From Candidatus Dormiibacterota bacterium (GTDB taxonomy: Bacteria; Chloroflexota; Dormibacteria; Aeolococcales; Aeolococcaceae): a stretch of 6,892 bases of DNA. Position numbers and translations under genes: made by a program. A model generated the notes under the pieces. It did not search any database, was not told the DNA's origin, and saw nothing but the letters and a program-made list of their open reading frames with translations. Below are positions 1-5,175 of the stretch, one piece after another. Within the stretch, counting starts at the first letter, position 1. Each line of letters starts with the position of its first letter. The stretch covers positions 1 through 6,892 of the forward strand of contig PLDZ01000257.1 of NCBI GenBank assembly GCA_003136295.1, read 5' to 3'.

Positions 1-2
1 TG

Positions 3-956
3 CTCTGGAGCGAGGATGCGGCACTCGCCGAGGCTGACGTGGCGCGTCCGCCCGCCGATGTCACGCTGTCGGTCCGTTTTCAACGGGACAGTTCAACGGC
101 CCGAGTCTCGCGGGTCACCGCCGTCGACGGCAAACCGCGTCCCGCGCGCGCGATGCTCGGCGTGTGCCCGGTCGTGCTCTTCTGGCCGGAGGACCTGGCG
201 CTCGTGCGCGGCGGGCCCGATGGGCGCAGGCGCTTCCTCGACGTCATCCTTGCTCAGACCGACCAGCAGGCGGTGGCGCATATGTCGCGATACCGCCGCG
301 TGCTCGATCAGCGAAACGCCCTCCTCCATCAGCTTCGCCAGGGCGGCGGCGCCCGTGACTCACTAAACAGCTTCACCGGCGAGCTCGCACATCACGGCGC
401 GTGGCTGGGGCTCGCTCGTTCGCGCCTCGTCGATGCGCTGGCTCCGCTTGCGGCACAGTCGCTGCACGACCTGAGCGGTCAGCTCGAGCGCATCTCGCTC
501 CGCTACGCACCGGCGCACGTCGCCTCGATTCCCGACAGCGTCGATGCAGCAGAGCAGGTTCTTCTCGAGACGCTGCGCGACCACGCCGCGGAGGAGGTCG
601 CTCGCGGCGTCACCCTGGCGGGACCTCATCGCGACGACGTCGCGTTCGACCTTGACGGCCGTGCTGCGCGCGGTACGGCCTCGCAGGGTCAGCAGCGCAG
701 CATCGTACTGGCCTGCAAGCTCGCCGAGGTCCGGTACCTTCAGGACACGGCGGGCGTCGCTCCGGTCATCCTTCTCGATGACGTGCTCAGTGAACTCGAT
801 CCCGAGCGCCGCGGGCGCCTGCTCACTTTGCTTGCGGCGGGATCGCACCAGGTGCTGGTGACCACCACCGAGCCGCTCACCGAGGTCGCTGAATTTGACG
901 ACGTGCTCCACTTCACCGTGCGCGGTGGTGTCGTGACCCAGGACGAGCGGCGGTGA
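3..956 (+). CDS. recF: RecF, DNA gap-repair ATPase (5' partial)
   Basis: RecF is an SMC/ABC-like ATPase that binds gapped DNA and, with RecO and RecR, helps load RecA. The frame is open to the left window edge, so 317 residues are visible; RecF is usually about 360-380, so the N-terminus with the Walker A loop lies outside. The GTG at 39 is internal, not the start. Visible family marks are FWPEDLALVRGGPDGRRRFLD (189-251), the RVLDQRNALL stretch after it, AGPHRDD (about 618-638), the ABC signature SQGQQR (681-698) and the Walker B/D-loop LLDDVLSELD (771-800). The TGA overlaps the GTG start of the DUF721 gene by 4 bases, suggesting translational coupling. It faces dnaN, whereas recF usually follows dnaN on the same strand. 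Identification is firm. Confidence 0.96.
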   Translation, partial: LWSEDAALAEADVARPPADVTLSVRFQRDSSTARVSRVTAVDGKPRPARAMLGVCPVVLFWPEDLALVRGGPDGRRRFLDVILAQTDQQAVAHMSRYRRVLDQRNALLHQLRQGGGARDSLNSFTGELAHHGAWLGLARSRLVDALAPLAAQSLHDLSGQLERISLRYAPAHVASIPDSVDAAEQVLLETLRDHAAEEVARGVTLAGPHRDDVAFDLDGRAARGTASQGQQRSIVLACKLAEVRYLQDTAGVAPVILLDDVLSELDPERRGRLLTLLAAGSHQVLVTTTEPLTEVAEFDDVLHFTVRGGVVTQDERR

Positions 957-1240
957 CCGAGCAGCGCCTTTCGGATCTCATCGATCCGGCGCTACGCGGA
1001 TTGGGCGTCCGCGTGCAGGTTCGCGAGGAGCGCCTGCGTCTCGCGCTCGCCGATGTTGTCGGCGATGGACTCGCCGCGCTCTGCCGCGCGGAACGGCTCG
1101 ATCGAGGTGTTCTCGTCATCGCCACTGCCAACAGCGCACTCGCGCATCAGCTGCAGATGGACGCTCCGCGAGTCATCGATGCGCTGAACCAGCGTGTCGG
1201 ACAGGACCTGGTACGCCGCATCCGCTTCAAGGCGATGTGA
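953..1240 (+). CDS. dciA: DciA-like protein (DUF721), predicted DnaB helicase loader/partner
   Basis: The 95-residue product matches the DUF721/DciA domain. An N-terminal segment leads to the LALADVVGDGLAALCRAERL stretch, then a strand of type RGVLVIATANSALAHQLQ, then DAPRVIDALNQRVGQDLVRRIRF. DciA is known as an ancestral partner or loader of the replicative helicase DnaB in bacteria lacking DnaC/DnaI; that role here is inferred from the family. The protein is essentially the bare domain with no long tail. The GTG start at 953 overlaps the recF stop as GTGA, with an AGGA at 940-943 as a possible ribosome binding site. A DUF721 gene directly after recF is common in high-GC Gram-positive bacteria. 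Its stop is only 4 bases from the oppositely oriented dnaN stop. Confidence 0.85.
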   Translation: MTEQRLSDLIDPALRGLGVRVQVREERLRLALADVVGDGLAALCRAERLDRGVLVIATANSALAHQLQMDAPRVIDALNQRVGQDLVRRIRFKAM

Positions 1241-1244
1241 AGGG

Positions 1245-2360
1245 TCAGGCGACTCGCACCGGCATAATGATGCAGAGGTAGTCGTCCTTCCCGACGGGAC
1301 GGATGACTCCCGGCTGCAGCGAGCCGTTGAACGAGAGCAGGACCTCATCGGAGTCGAGCGCCGACAGAGCATCGAGCATGTAACGTGCGTTGAAGGCGAT
1401 CTGCACGTCGTCACCCTGCACGTTGGCCGTGAGTGGAGCCTCATCGTCGCCGACCTCCGCGGTTTGCGCGAGGAGCGTGAGCGTTCCGTCACCGATGCGC
1501 AGACGGACCGGGTTCGCAGCATCACGCGCCAGCACCGCGGCGGTCTTCGCCTCGCGCAGCAGTGATGCCGTCGAGAGGCTCACCGTCGTGGTCGATTCGC
1601 CGGGAATCACCTGATTGTAATTGGGGTATGTCCCCTCGATCAGACGCGAGGATATCTCGACATCCTTGAGCGTGAAGAACACCTGGTTGCGCGCGTGAGC
1701 GAAGGCGATGCCGACCGTCGGACGGTTCGGATTCACGGCGCGAGCGACCTCCGAAAGATGCCTCGACGGGACGATCACCGATGTGACCGGCGGTGTTCCT
1801 TGCACGGTGACGTCGATCGTCTTCACCGCAAGACGGTGGCGATCGGTCGCCGCGAGCGTGAGCCGGTTTCCGTCCACCTGGAGCAGCACACCCGTGAGCA
1901 CCGGTGCCGTCTCGTCGGAGCTCGCCGCCATCACCGTCTGGGTGATCGCGTTCTGCAGCGTGATGGAGTCGACCTCGATGGACGTCTCGGTGTCGCGCGC
2001 CGGGAGCGGCGGAAATTCAACCGCGTCGATGCCGTGCACGTTGGCCCGGTGGACGCCACCGGTAAGCTTCAATACCTGCGTCGTCGGTTCCAGCTCCATG
2101 GTGCACGGGGCGTCGCCGAGCGACGAGACGAACTCACCGAGCAGACGGGCCGGCACCGTGATCCGGCCCTCCTCGAGCACGGTTGCCGGCACGACGACCG
2201 AGATCGTGAGATCGAGATTCGTTGCGGTGACGCGAAGACCATCGCTGCCCGTGTCGAGAAGCACGTTGCTCAGCACAGGCAGCGTCGATCTGGGTGAGAC
2301 CGCGCGGGACACGAGCCCGAGAGCACCACTGAGTGTCGAGGACGAGACGGTCGCTTTCAT
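1245..2360 (-). CDS. dnaN: DNA polymerase III beta subunit (sliding clamp)
   Basis: The 371-residue product has the usual length of the beta clamp, which dimerises into a ring around DNA and tethers polymerase III and repair partners. The N-terminus MKATVSSSTLSGALGLVSRA is followed by STLPVLSNVLLDT and LRVTATNLDLTISV, the first-domain pattern of the family. The middle domain includes LTLAATDRHRLAVK, and the C-terminus ends RPVGKDDYLCIIMPVRVA, matching the conserved final strand (usually ...YLIMPMRL). The ATG at 2360 is preceded by an AGAGGA Shine-Dalgarno (plus-strand TCCTCT about 2368-2373) at good spacing. It lies downstream of dnaA on the same strand, separated by 243 bases that hold DnaA-box-like sites, so it may have its own promoter there; I did not find a convincing -35/-10 pair. 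Confidence 0.97.
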   Translation of the reverse strand: MKATVSSSTLSGALGLVSRAVSPRSTLPVLSNVLLDTGSDGLRVTATNLDLTISVVVPATVLEEGRITVPARLLGEFVSSLGDAPCTMELEPTTQVLKLTGGVHRANVHGIDAVEFPPLPARDTETSIEVDSITLQNAITQTVMAASSDETAPVLTGVLLQVDGNRLTLAATDRHRLAVKTIDVTVQGTPPVTSVIVPSRHLSEVARAVNPNRPTVGIAFAHARNQVFFTLKDVEISSRLIEGTYPNYNQVIPGESTTTVSLSTASLLREAKTAAVLARDAANPVRLRIGDGTLTLLAQTAEVGDDEAPLTANVQGDDVQIAFNARYMLDALSALDSDEVLLSFNGSLQPGVIRPVGKDDYLCIIMPVRVA

Positions 2361-2603
2361 GGACGATTCCTCTCTGGAGGCTGCGTTATCACCAGACTCA
2401 ATGAGTATGACCTGCAGAGTCTAGATATCAGTAGACGATGTAGTGGTGGGGACATGGGGGACAACCCGGAAAGCGATCTCATCGCGGCTCCGGAAGTGTC
2501 GCCGGCCTGTGCGCAAGTGGCACCCGTTGTCCACCGGTTGTGCACCGGGAGCCGGGTTGCGCACTTTGTCCACATGCCGTCCCGAGTTCCGCGAACAGGG
2601 TTG
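2361..2603. other. Candidate oriC: dnaN-dnaA intergenic region
   Basis: This 243-base gap lies between dnaN and dnaA, the position of the origin in many Gram-positive and high-GC bacteria. Its right half (2508-2609) carries a run of DnaA-box-like 9-mers, one of them a perfect TTGTCCACA. Its left half (about 2385-2447) is visibly less GC-rich than the surroundings and contains small palindromes, so it could be the duplex unwinding element. No protein or RNA gene is recognisable in it. Assignment as the origin is inference from position and box density. The second box cluster upstream of dnaA may be part of a bipartite origin or may be the true origin. Confidence 0.65.
2386..2447. other. AT-richer, palindrome-rich segment (possible unwinding element)
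   Basis: This stretch is less GC-rich than its surroundings. It holds ACTCA-a-TGAGT (2396-2406), an inverted pair AGACTC (2394-2399)/GAGTCT (2417-2422) and a second pair GTCTA (2419-2423)/TAGAC (2432-2436). A weak DnaA-box-like TTATCACCA sits at 2386-2394. It could be the duplex unwinding element, an operator for dnaN or simply part of the dnaN promoter; the sequence does not decide. Confidence 0.3.
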
Positions 2604-2619
2604 TCAACGGTTGTGCAGC
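2508..2619 (+). promoter_or_regulatory. DnaA-box cluster between dnaN and dnaA
   Basis: Sites resembling TT(A/G)TCCACA are: TTGTCCACC at 2527-2535, TTGTGCACC at 2538-2546, TTGCGCACT at 2557-2565 and a perfect TTGTCCACA at 2566-2574, directly abutting the previous one. TTGTCAACG (2601-2609) and TTGTGCAGC (2611-2619) are weaker and run into the dnaA 3' end. One reverse-oriented TTGCGCACA lies at 2508-2516. All forward sites point the same way. The first pair has a 2-base gap, giving an 11-base period of about one helical turn. DnaA binding to several of these is likely; the weaker ones are tentative. Confidence 0.7.
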
Positions 2620-3956
2620 TGCTCGCGGATGGCGCGCACCTCACCCTGGAGTCGAACATCCTCACGCATCAGCTCGGTGATCTTTTCGATCGCGTGCAGC
2701 GCGGTGGTGTGATCCCGGCCGCCGAAGGCGCTGCCGATGACCGGGAGCGACGACTCGGTCTCCTCGCGGATGAGGTACATCGCCACCTGACGCGGGAACA
2801 CGATGTTCTTGTCGCGACGCTTGCCCTTCATCTCCTCGACGGAGATGGCGTAATGCGCGGCGACCGCCAGCTGGATGGTCTCGATGCTCACCGGGGTCGA
2901 GTCCTGGACGGGGATGACGTCGCGCAGGATCTGCTGGGCGGTCTCGAGGGTGATCTGCTGGCCGTTGATCGACGCGTGAGCGAGCACGCGGATGAGCGCG
3001 CCCTCGAGCTCACGGATGTTCTTCTGGATCCGGTGCGCGATGAACGAGCACACCTCGTCGGGCACGAGCTTGCTGTACGGCCCGAGCTTGGTGTTGAGAA
3101 TCGCAAGCCGGGTCTCGAAATCCGGAGGCTGGATGTCGGCCATCAGGCCTCCCTCGAAGCGGCTGCGCAGGCGATCCTCGAGGGTGGGGATGTCCTTGGG
3201 CGGCCGGTCGCTGCTCACCACGATTTGCTTCTGGAATTCCTGCAGCGCGTTGAACGTGTGGAAGAACTCCTCCCTCGTGTGGTCCTTGCCGGCGAGGAAC
3301 TGGATGTCGTCGATGAGCAGGACATCGACGCCGCGGTAGCGCATCCGAAACTCTGCCGGCCGGTTCTCGACGATCGAGGCGACCATCTCGTTCATGAACT
3401 TCTCGGAGGTGACATAGGCGACCTTTGCGTTGTGATGCGTCTCTCGGACCGCATGACCGATCGCATGCATCAGGTGGGTCTTGCCGAGACCCACGCCGCC
3501 GTAGAGAAAGAGCGGGTTGTACGCCTTGCCGGGCGCCTCGGCGACGGCGCGGCATGCAGCGTGGGCGAAGCGGCTGGAGTTTCCGACCACGAACGTGCTG
3601 AATGTGAATGCGGGGTTGAGCCGCGAATCGTTGGCGCCATCCTCGGGTTCGCTGACGTACGCGTAGGTCGGATCCGGGACGTGAGGCGGCGCCTCCGGGA
3701 GTGGCGACCTCTCCGGGTCGACGGTGATGATCACCTCGCAATCGCGCCCGAGTACGCCCGATAGGGTCTCGCGTATCAGCGGGACGTAGCGCTCGCTGAC
3801 CCAGTCACGCGCGAACATGGTTGGGACGCCGACGGTGAACGTGTGCCCATCGGAGTCCACGAGAACCGCGTTGGCGAGCCACGCTTCGTATCCAGGACGT
3901 ACCACCTGGAATCGCAACTCCTCCTGGGCGACCTGCCACAGCTGTTGCGGATCCAT
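2604..3956 (-). CDS. dnaA: Chromosomal replication initiator DnaA
   Basis: DnaA is the AAA+ ATPase that binds DnaA boxes and melts the origin. From the ATG at 3956 the product is 450 residues, with the four-domain family layout. Domain I starts MDPQQLWQVAQEEL, followed by a short linker rich in Pro and acidic residues (about 80-112). The AAA+ core has Walker A GGVGLGKTH (153-161), Walker B LLIDDIQF (213-220), sensor 1 VVSSDRPP (246-253), the box VII region LRSRFEGGL (263-271) and sensor 2 NIRELEGAL (313-321). The C-terminal DNA-binding domain carries FPRQVAMYLIRE (387-398) and the signature GGRDHTTALHA (412-422). The ATG was chosen because homologues begin just before the LW motif, but it has no clear Shine-Dalgarno. 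The frame stays open to 4067, with a GTG at 4043 behind GAGGA and a TTG at 4067, so a 37-residue or shorter extension is possible. Confidence 0.97.
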   Translation of the reverse strand: MDPQQLWQVAQEELRFQVVRPGYEAWLANAVLVDSDGHTFTVGVPTMFARDWVSERYVPLIRETLSGVLGRDCEVIITVDPERSPLPEAPPHVPDPTYAYVSEPEDGANDSRLNPAFTFSTFVVGNSSRFAHAACRAVAEAPGKAYNPLFLYGGVGLGKTHLMHAIGHAVRETHHNAKVAYVTSEKFMNEMVASIVENRPAEFRMRYRGVDVLLIDDIQFLAGKDHTREEFFHTFNALQEFQKQIVVSSDRPPKDIPTLEDRLRSRFEGGLMADIQPPDFETRLAILNTKLGPYSKLVPDEVCSFIAHRIQKNIRELEGALIRVLAHASINGQQITLETAQQILRDVIPVQDSTPVSIETIQLAVAAHYAISVEEMKGKRRDKNIVFPRQVAMYLIREETESSLPVIGSAFGGRDHTTALHAIEKITELMREDVRLQGEVRAIREQLHNR

Positions 3957-4040
3957 GCTCGCGGTCGAGTTCCCACTCTCGATGATGGGCTCGACGCGCT
4001 GCGTCTGATCACCGACTGCGCCGACACCGACTGTTCGATC

Positions 4041-4052
4041 CACTCGTTCCTC
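4041..4052 (-). promoter_or_regulatory. Alternative dnaA start: GTG with GAGGA ribosome binding site
   Basis: On the minus strand an in-frame GTG (4041-4043) follows GAGGA (plus-strand TCCTC, 4048-4052) with a 4-base spacer. Starting here would add 29 residues to DnaA. The spacing is a little short, and the added residues show no family similarity that I recognise. It is nonetheless the only in-frame start with a recognisable Shine-Dalgarno, so it competes with the ATG at 3956. Confidence 0.35.
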
Positions 4053-4078
4053 GCCTTGGCCTGCCAATCACAGCGCAG

Positions 4079-4109
4079 TTATCCACAGCTTGTGCACATC
4101 AGTGGATAA
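4079..4109. promoter_or_regulatory. Triple DnaA-box cluster upstream of dnaA
   Basis: Three 9-mers are separated by 2 bases each: TTATCCACA (4079-4087, perfect consensus), TTGTGCACA (4090-4098) and AGTGGATAA (4101-4109, which is TTATCCACT on the other strand). Their 11-base period puts them on one face of the helix. The outer two form an exact 8-base dyad, TTATCCAC/GTGGATAA, centred on the palindromic TGTGCACA core. Lying in the dnaA upstream region, the cluster probably mediates autoregulation and may be one arm of a bipartite origin. DnaA binding is close to certain for the first box; the regulatory role is inferred. Confidence 0.8.
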
Positions 4110-4320
4110 ATGCATGGCCGCTGGTGGCCGGGGGGCTTGGTGAGACGAATGGAAGGGCTTCCCGCTCCCGCTGCAGCCTGCGGAGTCTAACAATGCGCAG
4201 CCCCGGTCACAAGCGGAGCGAGCGCACCACCAGGCTGTGATCTCGTGGCGGCAACTGCTCGGGAATTCCGCGCCAACTCGACGGCAACTCTTTGGGAAGC
4301 AAGGGTGGTCGACCGCTGCC
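4110..4320. other. Non-coding stretch between dnaA and rpmH promoters
   Basis: This is the middle of the roughly 450-base divergent gap. I see no gene, tRNA, box cluster or strong promoter in it. It contains a short hairpin-like GGAAG-gg-CTTCC around 4151-4162 and is otherwise plain GC-rich sequence. Open frames crossing it show no recognisable protein features. Confidence 0.5.
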
Positions 4321-4321
4321 T

Positions 4322-4330
4322 TGGTATACT
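4322..4330 (+). promoter_or_regulatory. Extended -10 promoter for the rpmH operon
   Basis: The motif TGG-TATACT combines an extended -10 TG (4322-4323) with TATACT (4325-4330), one base off TATAAT. No good TTGACA-like -35 is present at 16-18 bases (position 4302-4307 reads AGGGTG), which is typical of extended -10 promoters. Transcription would begin near 4336-4338, leaving a leader of about 65 bases before rpmH. Confidence 0.6.
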
Positions 4331-4343
4331 CGCGACGCAACCC

Positions 4344-4378
4344 CGTCGGGCTCAGCGGTGCCCAGAGCGCCCCCGACG
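4344..4378 (+). promoter_or_regulatory. Structured rpmH leader hairpin
   Basis: CGTCGGG (4344-4350) pairs perfectly with CCCGACG (4372-4378). Inside it GGTGC (4357-4361) can pair with GCGCC (4367-4371), including one G-T wobble, closing the loop CCAGA. The left side has a 6-base bulge. No U-run follows, so it is not a standard intrinsic terminator. It could stabilise the transcript or regulate rpmH. The pairing was found by eye and no folding energy was computed. Confidence 0.4.
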
Positions 4379-4385
4379 CGATCAG

Positions 4386-4400
4386 TGTCTCGGAGAGACG
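4386..4400 (+). promoter_or_regulatory. rpmH Shine-Dalgarno inside a small hairpin
   Basis: GTCTC (4387-4391) pairs with GAGAC (4395-4399) around a GGA loop; a T-G pair at 4386/4400 can extend the stem. The loop and right arm contain GGAGAG (4392-4397), the Shine-Dalgarno for rpmH, 6 bases before the apparent ATC start at 4404. When folded, the hairpin would partly mask the ribosome binding site. Confidence 0.5.
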
Positions 4401-4403
4401 GCC

Positions 4404-4550
4404 ATCAAGCGGACGTACCAACCCAAGAAGCGCTACCGGCGTAAGACGCACGGCTTTCGCATACGTATGGCGACGCCGGGCGGACGCCAGGTGCTCAAGG
4501 CACGCCGTCGCAAAGGCCGCAAGCGCCTGACCCCGGCTCCTACGCGATGA
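4404..4550 (+). CDS. rpmH: 50S ribosomal protein L34 (apparent ATC start)
   Basis: The 48-residue product matches L34, a small, very basic large-subunit protein. It reads KRTYQPKKRYRRKTHGF, then RIRMATPGGRQVLKARRRKG, then RKRLTPAPTR; the KRT(Y/F)QP, THGFR.RM and ARRRKGR segments are diagnostic. L34 normally begins MKRT. Here the codon before KRT is ATC (4404-4406), with GGAGAG 6 bases upstream. The nearest in-frame ATG, GTG or TTG upstream is a GTG near 4303, which lies before the likely promoter. Either ATC serves as a start codon or the base is a sequencing or assembly error. The stop overlaps the rnpA ATG as ATGA. It is the first gene of the operon. The protein call is secure; the start is not. 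Confidence 0.93.
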   Translation: MKRTYQPKKRYRRKTHGFRIRMATPGGRQVLKARRRKGRKRLTPAPTR

Positions 4551-4894
4551 ACCGGCGGCATCGCCTTCCCGGGCGACGCCGGATTGCGGCGGTGCGGGAA
4601 ACCGGAATCGAGGCACGCTCGGGTGCCGTTCGAGTGCGTGCTCTCCGGGGTGAAACCGCCATCTCGCGGGTTGCATTCGCTGTGCCTGGGGCCACCGGAT
4701 CCGTTTGCCGGAACCGCGCACGGCGACGGCTGCGGGCGGCGATCGCGCCCGTCCTGATGGAGCATCCTGGACTCGACATGGTCGTGAGCCTGCCGGGACG
4801 CGCCACCGAGATGCCCTTCGCGAGCCTCAGGAGCGCCCTGACGGCGGCGCTCACCACGGCTTCCCGCTCGGCGCCACTCAAGGCCAGGACGTGA
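4547..4894 (+). CDS. rnpA: Ribonuclease P protein component
   Basis: RnpA is the small basic protein of RNase P; with the catalytic RNA it trims the 5' leader of tRNA precursors. The 115-residue product is of normal length and has the defining RNR region GSVCRNRARRRLRAAIAP (residues 51-68) after the strand ISRVAFAVPG. A late DMVVSLPGRA strand and an FASLRSALTAAL helix follow, as expected. The N-terminal segment, usually with a conserved Phe (for example ...ADF..V...G), reads RRIAAVRETGI here, so that aromatic is not evident. The ATG lies inside the rpmH stop (ATGA) with no clear Shine-Dalgarno, so translation probably depends on coupling to rpmH. Its TGA overlaps the yidD GTG. Confidence 0.92.
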   Translation: MNRRHRLPGRRRIAAVRETGIEARSGAVRVRALRGETAISRVAFAVPGATGSVCRNRARRRLRAAIAPVLMEHPGLDMVVSLPGRATEMPFASLRSALTAALTTASRSAPLKART

Positions 4895-5175
4895 GACGCG
4901 CCAGCCTGGTGTTCATTCGCATCTACCAGGTCACCATCGGTCCCCTCTTCGGAATGATGAGCTCGTGCCGCTACGAGCCCACCTGCTCGCACTACGGCTA
5001 TGAGGCGATTCAGCGCTTCGGCGCCCGCCGCGGCTGGTGGCTTGCGGTGCGCCGGATCGCCCGCTGTCACCCGTGGCACGAGGGCGGCATCGACCTGGTG
5101 CCGGAGACGTACATCAGCTGGCGCGCTGCGCGGCGCGTGCACCGCGACGCGGCCCAGCCGGGGAGTGCCGCGTGA
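4891..5175 (+). CDS. yidD: Membrane protein insertion efficiency factor YidD
   Basis: The 94-residue product matches YidD, a small membrane-associated protein that assists YidC-dependent insertion; its exact mechanism is not settled. The N-terminal helix SLVFIRIYQVTIGPLFG is the amphipathic anchor. The core SCRYEPTCSHYGYEAIQRFG (residues 25-44), the basic helix and the RCHPWHEGGIDLVP end (58-71) carry the three characteristic cysteines C26, C32 and C59. A short arginine-rich tail of about 23 residues follows. The GTG start at 4891 overlaps the rnpA stop by 4 bases and has AAGG (4880-4883) 7 bases upstream. The gene is placed between rnpA and yidC, its usual location. The stop overlaps the yidC GTG. 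Confidence 0.92.
   Translation: MRRASLVFIRIYQVTIGPLFGMMSSCRYEPTCSHYGYEAIQRFGARRGWWLAVRRIARCHPWHEGGIDLVPETYISWRAARRVHRDAAQPGSAA

Noticed and set aside
2420..2447. TAG/GAT-like triplets suggesting a DnaA-trio element
   Set aside because: The triplets are irregular, only a few fit the pattern, and the patch is about 60 bases from the nearest box rather than adjacent.
2454..3764. A 436-codon open frame on the plus strand opposite dnaA
   Set aside because: It is antisense to nearly all of dnaA, which carries every expected motif. The translation is rich in Asp, Arg, Leu and Val with no domain pattern, as expected from the reverse of a GC-rich gene.
4031..4042. GTTCGATCC-like motif resembling a tRNA T-loop
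   Set aside because: No acceptor, D-arm or anticodon stem could be built around it.
4344..4378. Intrinsic terminator in front of rpmH
   Set aside because: The stem is GC-rich but has no T-run after it, and it lies between the promoter and the gene.
4245..4403. Possible N-terminal extension of L34 from GTG at 4245 or 4303
   Set aside because: Both starts lie upstream of the likely TATACT promoter, and the added residues do not resemble L34, which normally starts at MKRT. Kept only as an alternative to the ATC start.
4068..4721. A 217-codon open frame on the minus strand across the rpmH promoter, rpmH and the start of rnpA
   Set aside because: It runs antisense to two well-identified genes, has no recognisable domain and covers the DnaA-box cluster; it is a high-GC shadow frame.
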